A stretch of 64,000 nucleotides of DNA from an uncultured Lachnospiraceae bacterium. Its GTDB lineage: Bacteria > Bacillota > Clostridia > Lachnospirales > Lachnospiraceae. A program made the position numbers and the translations under genes. Shown piece after piece: positions 1 to 8,805 of the stretch. The stretch is from assembly GCA_947630595.1 (NCBI GenBank), contig CANRIG010000004.1:1-64000 (forward strand), read 5' to 3'. How positions within the stretch are numbered: the stretch's first letter is position 1; every line of letters begins with the position of its first letter. The notes beneath the pieces are model-generated. The model made no database searches, had not been told where the DNA came from, and was given only the letters and a program-made list of their open reading frames with translations.

Positions 1-104
1 GATTTGTCAGGGGAAGAAAAAAGTTTGTGGAATACAAATTTACCTCTTGACAAAAGTCACTTCATAACAGGGAAAAGCGGAGCGGGCAGTCTCTGTCATA
101 TCTG

Positions 105-133
105 TTGAAATCTCCATCATTTGATGTTAAAAT
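105..133 (+). promoter_or_regulatory. Sigma-A type promoter for fic
   Basis: A -35 box TTGAAA (105-110) and a -10 box TAAAAT (128-133) are separated by exactly 17 bp and lie about 34 bp upstream of the Fic start codon. The first 100 bases before it hold no gene I can support. Confidence 0.6.
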
Positions 134-166
134 GAAGAAGATAAATCTTGAATGAAGGAGATATCT

Positions 167-1213
167 ATGAGAGCATTTGACTATGTAAAAGCGCCGGAAC
201 GTCTTTTGACACCGGAGATCGTTCAAATGACAGGAAGCATCCATGAGCATAAAGGCAGGCAGGAATTGTTTCTGGAAGCAAATGCAGATGAGTTAAAAAC
301 CCTCCTTGAAGTTGCGCTGATCCAAAGCACCGGCGCTTCTAACCGGATTGAGGGGATTTTCACCAGTGATAAACGGCTGGAAGAGCTGGTTCGTCAAAAA
401 GCGGAGCCGCGCAACCGCTCCGAGCAGGAAATCGCCGGATACCGGGAAGTACTTGCGACAATCCATGAAAGCTACGAATATATTGCAGTGCGTCCCAATA
501 TAATTTTGCAGCTTCACAGGGATTTATATTCCTACTCACAGAGTTCGGTTGGAGGGAATTATAAAAATTCTGACAATATCATAGCAGAAACGGATGCGGA
601 GGGAAATCAAAAAGCAAGGTTCACCCCTGTTCCCGCGTTCCAGACACCCGAAGCAATGGAAGCGCTGTGTGCAGAATTTATGGACGCATGGAACGCTGAA
701 AGGATTGATAAACTCATCCTTATTCCCATGTTCATCCTCGATTTTTTATGTATCCATCCGTTTAACGACGGGAACGGACGCATGAGCCGGCTGCTCACGC
801 TGCTTCTGTTTTATAAAGCAGGTTATATCGCAGGAAAATATATCAGCATGGAAATGCTGATTGAAAAAACAAAGGAAACCTATTATGAGGCATTGCAGGA
901 AAGCTCTGACGGCTGGCATGACGGTGCGAACAGCTACGCGCCGTTCGTGAAGTATTATCTGGGTATTATACTCAAAGCGTACAACGAGTTTGAAAATCGG
1001 GTAGAACATCTGAAATACCGCCGTCTTTCCAAGCCGGAACGGATTCAGGCTGTTTTTGAACAGAAAATCGGCAAGATCACAAAAAAAGAAATCATGGAAC
1101 TGTGCCCGGACATAAGCAAGGTCACAGTAGAACGAACTTTAACAGCTTTGGTAAAAAGCGGTTATATTGCCAAAGTCGGGGCCGGTCCTTCTACCGGGTA
1201 TGTCCGTATTTGA
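167..1213 (+). CDS. Fic family protein (probable AMPylase)
   Basis: The protein is 348 aa and carries the canonical Fic active-site loop HPFNDGNGRMSR near residue 196. The His is catalytic, and the GNGR part binds the nucleotide triphosphate, usually ATP for AMPylation of a hydroxyl side chain. Near residue 58 there is S-x-x-x-E-G (SNRIEG), which matches the inhibitory-helix motif (S/T)xxxE(G/N), here fused N-terminally to the catalytic domain, so the enzyme is likely self-inhibited. The C-terminal 80 residues look like a winged-helix DNA-binding segment. An in-frame ATG at 152 exists, but GAAGGAG at 154-160 sits six bases before ATG 167, so I chose 167. No antitoxin gene lies next to it. The substrate is unknown. 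Confidence 0.9.
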   Translation: MRAFDYVKAPERLLTPEIVQMTGSIHEHKGRQELFLEANADELKTLLEVALIQSTGASNRIEGIFTSDKRLEELVRQKAEPRNRSEQEIAGYREVLATIHESYEYIAVRPNIILQLHRDLYSYSQSSVGGNYKNSDNIIAETDAEGNQKARFTPVPAFQTPEAMEALCAEFMDAWNAERIDKLILIPMFILDFLCIHPFNDGNGRMSRLLTLLLFYKAGYIAGKYISMEMLIEKTKETYYEALQESSDGWHDGANSYAPFVKYYLGIILKAYNEFENRVEHLKYRRLSKPERIQAVFEQKIGKITKKEIMELCPDISKVTVERTLTALVKSGYIAKVGAGPSTGYVRI

Positions 1214-1233
1214 GAGCATTATCTCCTTCATGT

Positions 1234-1294
1234 CAAAAAAAGGGGCCGCCCCAAAACGCACCGAACATCCGGTGATTCGTTTTGTGGCAGCCCC
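1234..1294. terminator. Bidirectional hairpin terminator between fic and lipoprotein gene
   Basis: A long imperfect stem (GGGGCCGCCCCAAAACG at 1242 against CGTTTTGTGGCAGCCCC ending near 1293) encloses an inner hairpin. An A-run at 1235-1241 becomes a U-run for minus-strand transcription, so it best serves the convergent lipoprotein gene. It may also end fic transcription. Confidence 0.65.
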
Positions 1295-1336
1295 CTGATC
1301 CGTCGCCTGCGGACGCCGCGTCAGCGGCAAAACCCG

Positions 1337-2290
1337 TTAAGCGTCAATTTCTGAAAGCACGTCGGAGACATCCGAGCTGGGAGCGGAGAGCGCTTCCTCA
1401 GGAACGGTGAACTCCTCCGCCTCGCCGTATGCGAGCGCGATGTCGATCGCAAACTCGTTTACCGCCAGCTCTGCCGTGGACTGAGGCGCATCCTCAGAAG
1501 CGAAGCCGGACAACAGATTCTGGATCATCGCGTTGAGGTTGGTGAAGTCGCTGCCTTCGATATCCATATGTACCTTCTGCGTCTGATAGGTGGAAGCGTC
1601 GACATAGTAGACGACGTTGAGCTTAAGGCCGTCGAGCATGGACAGCGCAAGCACTACGTTTTCATTGTTCGCCAAATCCTGCCCGCTCAGCTCGCTGACC
1701 TTGTCAAGTACGGTGGACAGAGTCGTGCTGTCGATGACGGTCGACAGCTGATAGCACTCGGCGCCGTCTACGTCCGCCGGTTCCGGAGCCAGCTCAAGGG
1801 TCAGGCCCCACTCAGCCAGGTCGGCGGCTGTGACATTGGTGGTTTTCTCCGACAGAGCGGCCAGATCGAGCCCTTCCATCGTCTGCGCCTGCCACTGGCC
1901 TTCGCCGGTCGAGGGGTCTTCTACGTAAACGTAGTTGGTCATAACGCCGTCGTCACCGGTCACGGTGTAAGCCTGCTCCTTCATGCTGAAGGACTGGCCC
2001 ATGAGCGAGCCGTCGATCGTGGCGTCTATTTTGGTGGAAGGCGGATCCAGGAAACAGTCCATAGCCATCGTGCTGTCTACCTTGAAGCCGATCGAGGAGC
2101 TGGTGGAGCCGTCGTCGATATTGACCGCGCCGTCGATCGCGAACGTCATGTCGGCGGCCACATTGTCAGCCTCTGCGGAAGCCTCCGACATTTTTGCGTA
2201 AAGCGAATCCGCGGTCTCTGCGCTGTCGAAGCCGCAGAGCATGGAAACCGCCGCCAGTGCCGCAAGGCTCATTACTATTTTCTTTTTCAT
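1337..2290 (-). CDS. Secreted lipoprotein, unknown function
   Basis: The 317-aa product starts with a lysine-rich, hydrophobic signal peptide ending in a lipobox (VSMLCG, Cys19), so it should be lipid-anchored on the outer face of the membrane. The rest is acidic and rich in Asp, Ala, Thr and Ser. It lacks recognisable catalytic motifs, and the alternating short hydrophobic stretches suggest a beta-rich fold, perhaps like the LppX/LolA-type lipoproteins. That assignment is a guess. It is a single-gene unit with its own promoter and terminator. Confidence 0.8.
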   Translation of the reverse strand: MKKKIVMSLAALAAVSMLCGFDSAETADSLYAKMSEASAEADNVAADMTFAIDGAVNIDDGSTSSSIGFKVDSTMAMDCFLDPPSTKIDATIDGSLMGQSFSMKEQAYTVTGDDGVMTNYVYVEDPSTGEGQWQAQTMEGLDLAALSEKTTNVTAADLAEWGLTLELAPEPADVDGAECYQLSTVIDSTTLSTVLDKVSELSGQDLANNENVVLALSMLDGLKLNVVYYVDASTYQTQKVHMDIEGSDFTNLNAMIQNLLSGFASEDAPQSTAELAVNEFAIDIALAYGEAEEFTVPEEALSAPSSDVSDVLSEIDA

Positions 2291-2344
2291 TGTGTACCTC
2301 TCCCTTCTGTGTGCCGGTTTATGGAATGACCCGGCTTTATCCGC

Positions 2345-2373
2345 ATTATAGCACCAAAAAATTTCAGTATCAA
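2345..2373 (-). promoter_or_regulatory. Promoter for lipoprotein gene (minus strand)
   Basis: Read on the minus strand, TTGATA (2368-2373) and TATAAT (2345-2350) are 17 bp apart, about 55 bp upstream of the lipoprotein start codon. Confidence 0.7.
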
Positions 2374-2456
2374 TAGCACAAAAATGGAAAAAACAGAATT
2401 AAGAAAATATTCAGGAAGCGAAAGAAAATTTTGGCGTAAGATGCGAAAAATATTTC

Positions 2457-2484
2457 TTGAATAAAAGTGCCTCTGTGGTATATT
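2457..2484 (+). promoter_or_regulatory. Candidate promoter for folC operon
   Basis: TTGAAT (2457-2462) and TATATT (2479-2484) with a 16-bp spacer lie 60 bp upstream of the folC ATG. The spacing is one base short of ideal, so this is only a candidate. Confidence 0.45.
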
Positions 2485-2544
2485 GATAGGGTATGTACCC
2501 GGCGCAGGCCGGAGTTTTGCAGGAAACGGACAGAGGATGAGCAT

Positions 2545-3879
2545 ATGAATTATACGGAAGCTGTGGCTTACATAGAGGAAGTACCGAAATTTACCAAAAA
2601 GAACGGACCGGAAAACACACGGGAGCTGCTTCGCAGGATCGGCCGCCCGGAGCGCGGCATGAAAATCATCCATGTGGCGGGCACCAACGGCAAGGGGTCG
2701 GTCTGCGCGTTTCTCTCGTCGATTCTGAGCGGGGCCGGTTTTCGAACAGGCCTGTTTACGTCGCCGCATCTGGTGGACATCACGGAGCGCTTCCAGATCA
2801 ACGGGGAGCCGGTGAGCCATGAGACGTTTGCGCGCGCGTTCACGCGCGTTATGGCCGAGGTGGAGGCGATGAAGGCCGGCGGCTTTGCGCATCCGGCCTA
2901 TTTTGAGCTGCTGTTTGCGGCGGGGCTGCTGATTTTTGCGGAGGAAAATGTGGAGTATCTGGTGCTGGAGACGGGGCTGGGCGGCCGTCTGGACGCGACC
3001 AACCTGGTGGAGCGCCCGCTGGCCTGCGTGCTGACGACGATGAGCCTCGACCACATGGAATATCTCGGCAATACGGTGGCGGAGATCGCGGGGGAGAAGG
3101 CCGGCATCATCAAGGAGGGCGTGCCGGTGATCTACGACGGCCGCAATCCGGAGGCCGAGCGGGTGATCCTCGCGAAAGCGCAGGAGATGCACGCCCCGGC
3201 CTGGCGCTACGACGACACGATGCGTGAAATCACTGGAAAAACGGACAAAAGCATTGATTTTATCCTTAATTGCAGGTATGATAAAAAAAATGCGGCGCAC
3301 GCGGCGACCGAACTGTACGGGCCGCTTAAGGTGACCGTTCCGTATCTGGCAGAGTATCAGATTGTGAACAGCGTGCTGGCGCTGGCGGCGCTGCGGGTGA
3401 TCGACCCGGAGAAAAAAATCAGCGACGAACAGGCGGCGCGCGGCATTGCCGCCACGCGCTGGCAGGGACGGATGGAGACGGTGATGCCGGGCGTGGTGTT
3501 CGACGGTGCGCACAATGCCGACGGAATCCGCGAATTTATCCGCACGGTTCAGAGCGTCGGGGAGAAACGGCCGGTGTCTCTGCTGTTTACGGCGGTGGTG
3601 GAAAAGGAATACGAGAAGATGATCTGCGAGCTCTGCGAGCTGACGCGGCCGGTTTCGGTGGTGGTGACGCAGATTGACGGCGCGCGCGTGGTGCCGGCGG
3701 AGACGCTGGCGGAGCTGTTCCGGCAGCACACGGACGCGGAGGTGATCGCCAGAGCGAATGTGGAGGAGGCGTTTGACGAGGCGCTGGCACGCAGAGGGGA
3801 CAGCATGCTGTTCTGCGCCGGTTCTTTGTACCTGGTGGGCGCGCTGAAAGCGATTCTTGCCCGGCGGGCGCAGTCATAA
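2545..3879 (+). CDS. folC: Folylpolyglutamate synthase / dihydrofolate synthase
   Basis: The 444-aa Mur-ligase-family enzyme adds glutamate to (dihydro)folates using ATP. The P-loop GTNGKGS lies near residue 48, followed by the family TSPHLV segment, the ETGLGGRLDATN motif near 143 and a C-terminal ligase domain with FDGAHN near 318. The open frame extends upstream to 2467, but ATG 2545 is preceded by AGAGGA and matches where FolC proteins normally begin. It is the first gene of a tight group with the 52-aa gene and the TPR gene. Confidence 0.95.
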   Translation: MNYTEAVAYIEEVPKFTKKNGPENTRELLRRIGRPERGMKIIHVAGTNGKGSVCAFLSSILSGAGFRTGLFTSPHLVDITERFQINGEPVSHETFARAFTRVMAEVEAMKAGGFAHPAYFELLFAAGLLIFAEENVEYLVLETGLGGRLDATNLVERPLACVLTTMSLDHMEYLGNTVAEIAGEKAGIIKEGVPVIYDGRNPEAERVILAKAQEMHAPAWRYDDTMREITGKTDKSIDFILNCRYDKKNAAHAATELYGPLKVTVPYLAEYQIVNSVLALAALRVIDPEKKISDEQAARGIAATRWQGRMETVMPGVVFDGAHNADGIREFIRTVQSVGEKRPVSLLFTAVVEKEYEKMICELCELTRPVSVVVTQIDGARVVPAETLAELFRQHTDAEVIARANVEEAFDEALARRGDSMLFCAGSLYLVGALKAILARRAQS

Positions 3880-3891
3880 AGGAGATTACAT

Positions 3892-4050
3892 ATGATTAAC
3901 TACGAGGAAGAGCTGAAAAAATTTCATCCCAGCATGGATGTGAATGAGGCCGAGGACGCGATTTACAGCCGCGACCTGACGGACGTCACCGACATCCTCA
4001 AGGAGATGATGCGGGATGAGAAGAAAAACAGAAAGCAGGGGAATGTATGA
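3892..4050 (+). CDS. Small acidic protein, unknown (52 aa)
   Basis: ATG 3892 has a good ribosome-binding site (AAAGGAG at 3878-3884). The protein begins MINYEEELKKFHPSMDVNEA and is helical and charged with no membrane segment. Its stop codon TGA overlaps the ATG of the next gene (ATGA at 4047-4050), which suggests translational coupling to the TPR protein and supports it being real. I do not recognise the family. Confidence 0.75.
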   Translation: MINYEEELKKFHPSMDVNEAEDAIYSRDLTDVTDILKEMMRDEKKNRKQGNV

Positions 4051-5747
4051 GGTGTATTTACTGCAATACCCCTCTTGCCGCGATCGATTACTGCCCTGGA
4101 TGCGGAGCTGACATCACCATTCAGAAGCGGATCGTCCGCATTTCCAATCTGCTTTACAATGAGGGGCTGGAGAAGGCGCTGGTCAGGGATATGAAGGGAG
4201 CGATCACCTGCCTCAAGCGCAGTCTCAAATTTAATAAGGAAAATACGGATGCGCGCAACCTCCTGGGCCTGTGCTACTATGAGACGGGCGAGGCGGTTTC
4301 CGCGCTCTGCGAGTGGGTGGTCAGCAAAAACCTGCAGCAGGAGGACAACCTCGCGGATTACTACATCGGCGAGCTGCAGAACAACAAAAACCGGCTTGAC
4401 ACGATCAACCAGACCATCCGCAAATACAACCAGTCGGTGGAATACTGCCGGGAAAACCACGAGGATATGGCGATTATCCAGCTGAAAAAGGTAATCAGCC
4501 AGAACCCGAAGCTGGTCAAGGCGTACCAGCTGCTGGCGCTTCTGTATATGAAGCGGCAGGAGTACGAGCGCGCCCGCAGGCTGCTGAAGAAAGCGGCCGC
4601 CATCGACATGACGAACACGACGACGCTGCGGTATCTGCAGGAGATTGAGGATGCGACCGGACGCAGCACGGCGCTCGGCAAACGGCACCGGAAGACCGGG
4701 AAGGAGTCGGAGGAGGCGGTTTCCGGCACGCTCCGCTATATGAGCGGCACGGAGATGGTGATTCAGCCGACGACCTTCCGCGACAGCTCGACGATCGCTA
4801 CGCTGATCAACATTATCCTCGGCATTCTGCTCGGAGGCGCGATCGTCTGGTTCCTGATTGTGCCGGCCAACCGCCAGGCGGTGAACGACGCGGCCAACCG
4901 CCAGGTGAACGACGCCAACACCAAGCTGGCGACGGAGTCGGTGCGGGTGCAGGAGCTGCAGGATGAGATCGACGGCTACACGAAGCGGATCGAGGAGGCG
5001 GAGCAGGAGCGCGACGACGCGCTGGCGAAGGCGGACGGCTACGATACCCTGCTGGGCGTGGCTGGCCGGTACATTGCGGGCGACCAGAACAGCGCGGCCA
5101 GCATGATGGCCGGACTCGACGGCACGCTGTTTGAGGGCAATGCGAAGACGCTGTATGATGCGCTGAGCGGCGCGGCGCAGGCCAGTCTGTTCAGCCAGTA
5201 TTACAACGCCGGCACGACGGCCTACATGCAGCCGGATTATGTGAAAGCGGCCGAACAGCTCAAGCTGGCGGTCGAGGCCGACCCGGAGCGCAAGCAGAGC
5301 CAGCACTATGACGCCCTGCTGTATCTGGGCATGGCTTACTGGTACATGGGCGATCAGGCCAACGCGGACGCCGCGTTTAAGCAGATCGTGCAGTATTATC
5401 CGGAGCAGGCCTACAACGTGCAGGGCTACATGTCCTCGTCCGCGGCCGGTTCGGGCACGGGAGGCAATGCGGAGGATCTGAGCGGCACCGGCGGAGCGGC
5501 CACCGGCCAGAACGCGAATACGGGCGGCAATGATACCTACGGCGGAGATTTCTACGGCGATGCCGGAACGGCGGGCGGATACGCCGGCGGACAGGATATC
5601 GACGTATACAACGACGGAAACAACAGTTATACCTACAACGACGGCGGGCAGGACACGTACGGCGAAGAACCGTACGCCGCATGGACGGATCCGGTGACCG
5701 GACTGCAGTACGACGTGTACGGAAATTTGCTGCCGGGGCAGCAGTAA
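4047..5747 (+). CDS. Zinc-ribbon, TPR membrane protein
   Basis: The 566-aa protein starts with a zinc ribbon (CIYC near 3-6, CPGC near 16-19). TPR-like helical repeats follow at about 25-210, with one membrane span near 251-271. A coiled-coil segment (about 275-330) precedes more TPR repeats (about 385-455) and a Gly/Asn/Tyr-rich tail. The N-terminal half should be cytoplasmic and the C-terminal half outside. No enzyme motif is visible, so a scaffolding role is the best inference. It lies just upstream of the sigma-F operon. The last ten codons are tandemly repeated past the stop (see repeat at 5721). Confidence 0.8.
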   Translation: MRCIYCNTPLAAIDYCPGCGADITIQKRIVRISNLLYNEGLEKALVRDMKGAITCLKRSLKFNKENTDARNLLGLCYYETGEAVSALCEWVVSKNLQQEDNLADYYIGELQNNKNRLDTINQTIRKYNQSVEYCRENHEDMAIIQLKKVISQNPKLVKAYQLLALLYMKRQEYERARRLLKKAAAIDMTNTTTLRYLQEIEDATGRSTALGKRHRKTGKESEEAVSGTLRYMSGTEMVIQPTTFRDSSTIATLINIILGILLGGAIVWFLIVPANRQAVNDAANRQVNDANTKLATESVRVQELQDEIDGYTKRIEEAEQERDDALAKADGYDTLLGVAGRYIAGDQNSAASMMAGLDGTLFEGNAKTLYDALSGAAQASLFSQYYNAGTTAYMQPDYVKAAEQLKLAVEADPERKQSQHYDALLYLGMAYWYMGDQANADAAFKQIVQYYPEQAYNVQGYMSSSAAGSGTGGNAEDLSGTGGAATGQNANTGGNDTYGGDFYGDAGTAGGYAGGQDIDVYNDGNNSYTYNDGGQDTYGEEPYAAWTDPVTGLQYDVYGNLLPGQQ

Positions 5748-5840
5748 GACGGAAATCCGCTGCCGGGACAGCGGTAAGACAGAAATTCGCTGCCGGGACA
5801 GCGGCGGGACAAAGCTCCGCTGCCGGGACAGCAGTAAGAG
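5721..5840 (+). repeat. Four 30-bp tandem repeats spanning the TPR gene stop codon
   Basis: Units start at 5721, 5751, 5781 and 5811, each exactly 30 bp. Unit 1 is the coding 3' end and contains the stop TAA. Units 2-4 are diverged copies downstream, and units 2 and 4 retain the in-frame TAA. In units 2-4 the shared core CGCTGCCGGGACAGCG can fold into a 5-bp hairpin. The array lies in the leader of the spoIIA operon. Confidence 0.9.
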
Positions 5841-5967
5841 GAATAAGACGGGAGAAACCCCGGAGCAGGGGGCCATTGCAGAACAGGCATTGTTTTGCAG
5901 CGGCCTCCTTTTCTTGCGCCGGGGAAGAAAAAGGATTGCTTTGATTCAGCGAGAGGAGGCATACAAA

Positions 5968-6303
5968 GTGGAACAGCTTTTTACCGTTTCCGGGACGACG
6001 CTGACGATGCATCTCCCGGCGGAGGTGGATCATCACAGCTCGGAGCAGCTCAAAACAGAGGCTGACCGGATGATACGGAATTACAACATCCGTCGCGTCG
6101 TGTTTGACTTCGGACGCACGGTTTTCATGGACAGCTCGGGGATCGGGATGATCATCGGGCGCTACAAAATGGCGCGTTACATGGGCGGCAGCGCGGTGGC
6201 GGTGCGGGTCAGCGCCCGCATGCAGCGGATTCTGGCGCTGTCCGGCATCGGCAGGGTGATCGACATCTACGGGGAAGTACCGCAGCAGTTAAATCTGGAC
6301 TGA
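5968..6303 (+). CDS. spoIIAA: Anti-sigma-F factor antagonist SpoIIAA
   Basis: This 111-aa STAS-domain protein releases sigma F by binding its anti-sigma factor SpoIIAB in the forespore. The phosphorylated serine lies in the conserved MDSSGIGMIIGRY segment (about 54-66). The start is GTG 5968, eight bases after AGGAGG (5954-5959). Upstream in-frame codons would add a non-family extension. It is the first gene of spoIIAA-spoIIAB-sigF. Confidence 0.95.
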   Translation: MEQLFTVSGTTLTMHLPAEVDHHSSEQLKTEADRMIRNYNIRRVVFDFGRTVFMDSSGIGMIIGRYKMARYMGGSAVAVRVSARMQRILALSGIGRVIDIYGEVPQQLNLD

Positions 6304-6319
6304 CACAGGGGGAGTGAAT

Positions 6320-6760
6320 ATGCAGCAAAATGAGATGAAACTGGAATTTGACAGCCGTTCCTGCAACGAGGGCTTCGCCAGGGTGACGGTGGCGGCCTTT
6401 CTGACCCAGCTCAATCCGACGCTCGAGGAGGTGGCCGATGTGAAAACGGCGGTCTCCGAGGCCGTGACCAACGCCATCATCCACGGGTACGAGGGACAGG
6501 TGCGCACGATCACGATCACCTGCCGCATCGAGGCGGAGGATTTCTTCGTGGAGGTCGCCGACGAGGGCCGCGGCATCGCCGACGTGGCGCTGGCGATGGA
6601 GCCGATGTACACGACGAAGGCCGAGTGCGACCGCGCGGGCATGGGCTTCGCCTTCATGGAGGCGTTCATGGACGGCCTGGAGGTGGACTCCGCGCCGGGC
6701 ATGGGCACGCGCGTGCGAATGCGCAAGCACATTGCGAACGTCAACAAAATGGAAAGGTAG
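6320..6760 (+). CDS. spoIIAB: Anti-sigma-F factor / kinase SpoIIAB
   Basis: The 146-aa GHKL-fold serine kinase binds and inhibits sigma F and phosphorylates SpoIIAA. The N-box EAVTNAIIHGY lies near 48, the G1 box DEGRGI near 85 and a second glycine motif (GMGFAFMEAF) near 110. AGGGGGAG at 6307-6314 precedes ATG 6320; an in-frame GTG at 6314 overlaps this site and was not chosen. Confidence 0.95.
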   Translation: MQQNEMKLEFDSRSCNEGFARVTVAAFLTQLNPTLEEVADVKTAVSEAVTNAIIHGYEGQVRTITITCRIEAEDFFVEVADEGRGIADVALAMEPMYTTKAECDRAGMGFAFMEAFMDGLEVDSAPGMGTRVRMRKHIANVNKMER

Positions 6761-6771
6761 AGGTCCGGCAG

Positions 6772-7488
6772 ATGGAGCACACCCTTGCGTTGATTCAGAA
6801 GGTGCACGAGGGGGATAAAGCGGCCAGGGAACGCCTGGTGGAGGAAAATATGGGGCTCGTCTACACAGTGGTGCACCGCTTTTTAGGGCGCGGCTGCGAC
6901 TATGAGGATCTGGTGCAGATCGGCAGCATCGGCCTGCTGAAGGCGATCGACCATTTCGACTGCTCCTTTGAGGTGAAATTTTCGACCTACGCCGTGCCGA
7001 TGATCGCCGGGGAGATCAAGCGCTTTCTGCGCGACGACGGGATGATCAAGGTCAGCAGAATACTGAAAGAATCGGCGGCCCGGGCCTTCCGCGCCCGCGA
7101 GACGCTGGAAAAGCGCCGCGGCACCGAGCCGACGATGGAAGAAATCGCGCAGGAGACCGGCATCAGTCCCGAGGAGCTGGTGCTGGCGATGGAAGCGGTA
7201 TCCGATGTGGAATCGCTCAGCCAGACCATTTACAGCGGCGACGGTTCGCCGGTGCTTCTGGGGGACCGGCTGCCGGATCAGCGCGACCACAATGAGGCGC
7301 TCCTGAACCGGATGCTGCTGGCACAGCTGCTGCAGCTGCTTTCGGAGGAGGAGCAGGAGATGATTCGCCTGCGCTACTTTGAAGATCAGACGCAGGTGCA
7401 GGTGGCGAAACGGCTGGGCATGACCCAGGTGCAGGTCTCGCGCGCGGAAAAGCGGATTCTCAAAAAGCTGCGCGAGGCCGGCAGATAG
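6772..7488 (+). CDS. sigF: RNA polymerase sigma-F factor
   Basis: The 238-aa sigma-70 family factor directs early forespore transcription. Region 2 is visible (YEDLVQIGSIGLLKAIDHFD, about 43-62, and KFSTYAVPMIAGEIKRFLRD), as are region 3 (EPTMEEIAQETGIS) and a region-4 helix-turn-helix (TQVQVAKRLGMTQVQVSR) near the end. ATG 6772 follows AGAGGT at 6759-6764. The larger open frame from 6625 lies inside spoIIAB and was rejected. Normally spoVA genes follow directly; here a glycerate cassette intervenes. Confidence 0.95.
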   Translation: MEHTLALIQKVHEGDKAARERLVEENMGLVYTVVHRFLGRGCDYEDLVQIGSIGLLKAIDHFDCSFEVKFSTYAVPMIAGEIKRFLRDDGMIKVSRILKESAARAFRARETLEKRRGTEPTMEEIAQETGISPEELVLAMEAVSDVESLSQTIYSGDGSPVLLGDRLPDQRDHNEALLNRMLLAQLLQLLSEEEQEMIRLRYFEDQTQVQVAKRLGMTQVQVSRAEKRILKKLREAGR

Positions 7489-7532
7489 GATTTCGCCGCG
7501 TTTCAGGCCATGCCCGGCCGCGGATTTTCCGG

Positions 7533-8792
7533 TCAGAAGACCAGATAGAGAACCACGGCGACGATGGTGCTCGTGAGACCGATGCAGGCCTCAAAGGGAA
7601 TCAGTTTCATCCGCTCTTTGATCGTCATGCCGACAGAGCCGCCCGTGGCGTGGAAGAAAGAGCCGTGGGGCAGGGAATCGACCACGGTGGCCCCGGCGTG
7701 AATCATGGCTGCCGCCGACAGCGCCGGCACACCGGCGGAGATCAGCGTGGGCGCGAAGGTCTGTGCGGCAATCGTTGCGCCTGCCGTGGTGGAGGCGGTA
7801 GCCCCGGCCATCAGGATGCCGGCGAGCGGAGAGAGTACGAAGGCCGGCATGTTCATGGCGTTCAGGAGATGAATCACGTCATATTGAAGCGCCGACGCCT
7901 TGATGATGCCGGCGATGGTGCCCGTACCGATGAGGAGCACGGAGACGCCGATCACCTTGCTGAGGCCGAATTCCATAAAGGAGACGGTATTTTTCCAGTT
8001 TTTGGTAGCCAGGATGCTCACCGCGCCGCCCAGCGGCAGAGCGATCAGCGGATCGATGCTGATCCCGGCGATGGGACGCAGCGCGAGCAGGATGATGACC
8101 ACCAGCGGGCCTGCGACGGCTGCGGGAAAGCCCGGGAGCTCTTTGCCGTCTTGCGCCTCAATGTCGTTTTCACTGATGGCGCCGCCGGATTTTTTCGCCA
8201 GCATGGACGCCAGTACGATGCTCATAACCAGGGCAAAGAGGGCGGGCACCACGTTCTGCATCATGAGCGAGGTGAGGTCGACGCTGAATGCCTCCGAAGC
8301 GGCAATCGTGTTGGGGTTCGGGGAGATGATGTTGCCGGCCTTGCCGCCGCCGATCATGGCGAGCAGGATGCCGCTCTTGGACAGCCCGGCCTTTTTCCCG
8401 ATCGCCAGCGCGATGGGTGCCACCGTGATGACGGAGATGTCGACGAACACGCCGACGGCGCAGATGATCATCGTGGCGATCGCAATCGCGGCCACAGCCC
8501 GTTTTTCACCCAGCTTTTCCACGATCGTCTCGGCGATTTTCTCGGCGGAGCCGGTCTTGATAAGCGCGCCGGCCAGTATGCCGGAGGTCATGATGCGCAG
8601 GATGGAGGACATCATGCTCTGTGCGCCGGAAACCATGGTATCCACGGTGGTCACAAGCCCGCCGCCTCCGACAATGCCGCCCAGAAGCGCGCCGAAAATC
8701 AGGCTGTAGGCCGGCTGCACCTTTCGGATGATCAGGATGATGGAAACCGCAAGCCCCAGAAGGGCTCCGATGGTGCTGAAACTGTAATCCAT
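7533..8792 (-). CDS. GntP-family permease (probable glycerate or sugar-acid uptake)
   Basis: The 419-aa hydrophobic protein has about 12 predicted membrane spans and fits the GntP gluconate/proton symporter superfamily, with a conserved glycine/asparagine-rich segment (GGGKAGNIISPNPNTI) near 149. The preceding glycerate kinase gene ends 14 bases upstream and holds its ribosome-binding site, so the two form an operon. The substrate is inferred from the kinase and the CdaR regulator: glycerate, or a sugar acid degraded to glycerate. Confidence 0.85.
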   Translation of the reverse strand: MDYSFSTIGALLGLAVSIILIIRKVQPAYSLIFGALLGGIVGGGGLVTTVDTMVSGAQSMMSSILRIMTSGILAGALIKTGSAEKIAETIVEKLGEKRAVAAIAIATMIICAVGVFVDISVITVAPIALAIGKKAGLSKSGILLAMIGGGKAGNIISPNPNTIAASEAFSVDLTSLMMQNVVPALFALVMSIVLASMLAKKSGGAISENDIEAQDGKELPGFPAAVAGPLVVIILLALRPIAGISIDPLIALPLGGAVSILATKNWKNTVSFMEFGLSKVIGVSVLLIGTGTIAGIIKASALQYDVIHLLNAMNMPAFVLSPLAGILMAGATASTTAGATIAAQTFAPTLISAGVPALSAAAMIHAGATVVDSLPHGSFFHATGGSVGMTIKERMKLIPFEACIGLTSTIVAVVLYLVF

Positions 8793-8805
8793 GTTTTTTT
8801 CCTCC

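Noticed and set aside
3963-5876. 637-codon open frame on the minus strand opposite the TPR gene
   Set aside because: It is Arg/Leu/Val-rich with no family motif and no ribosome site, and it mirrors a well-supported + strand gene. It is a GC-rich antisense shadow.
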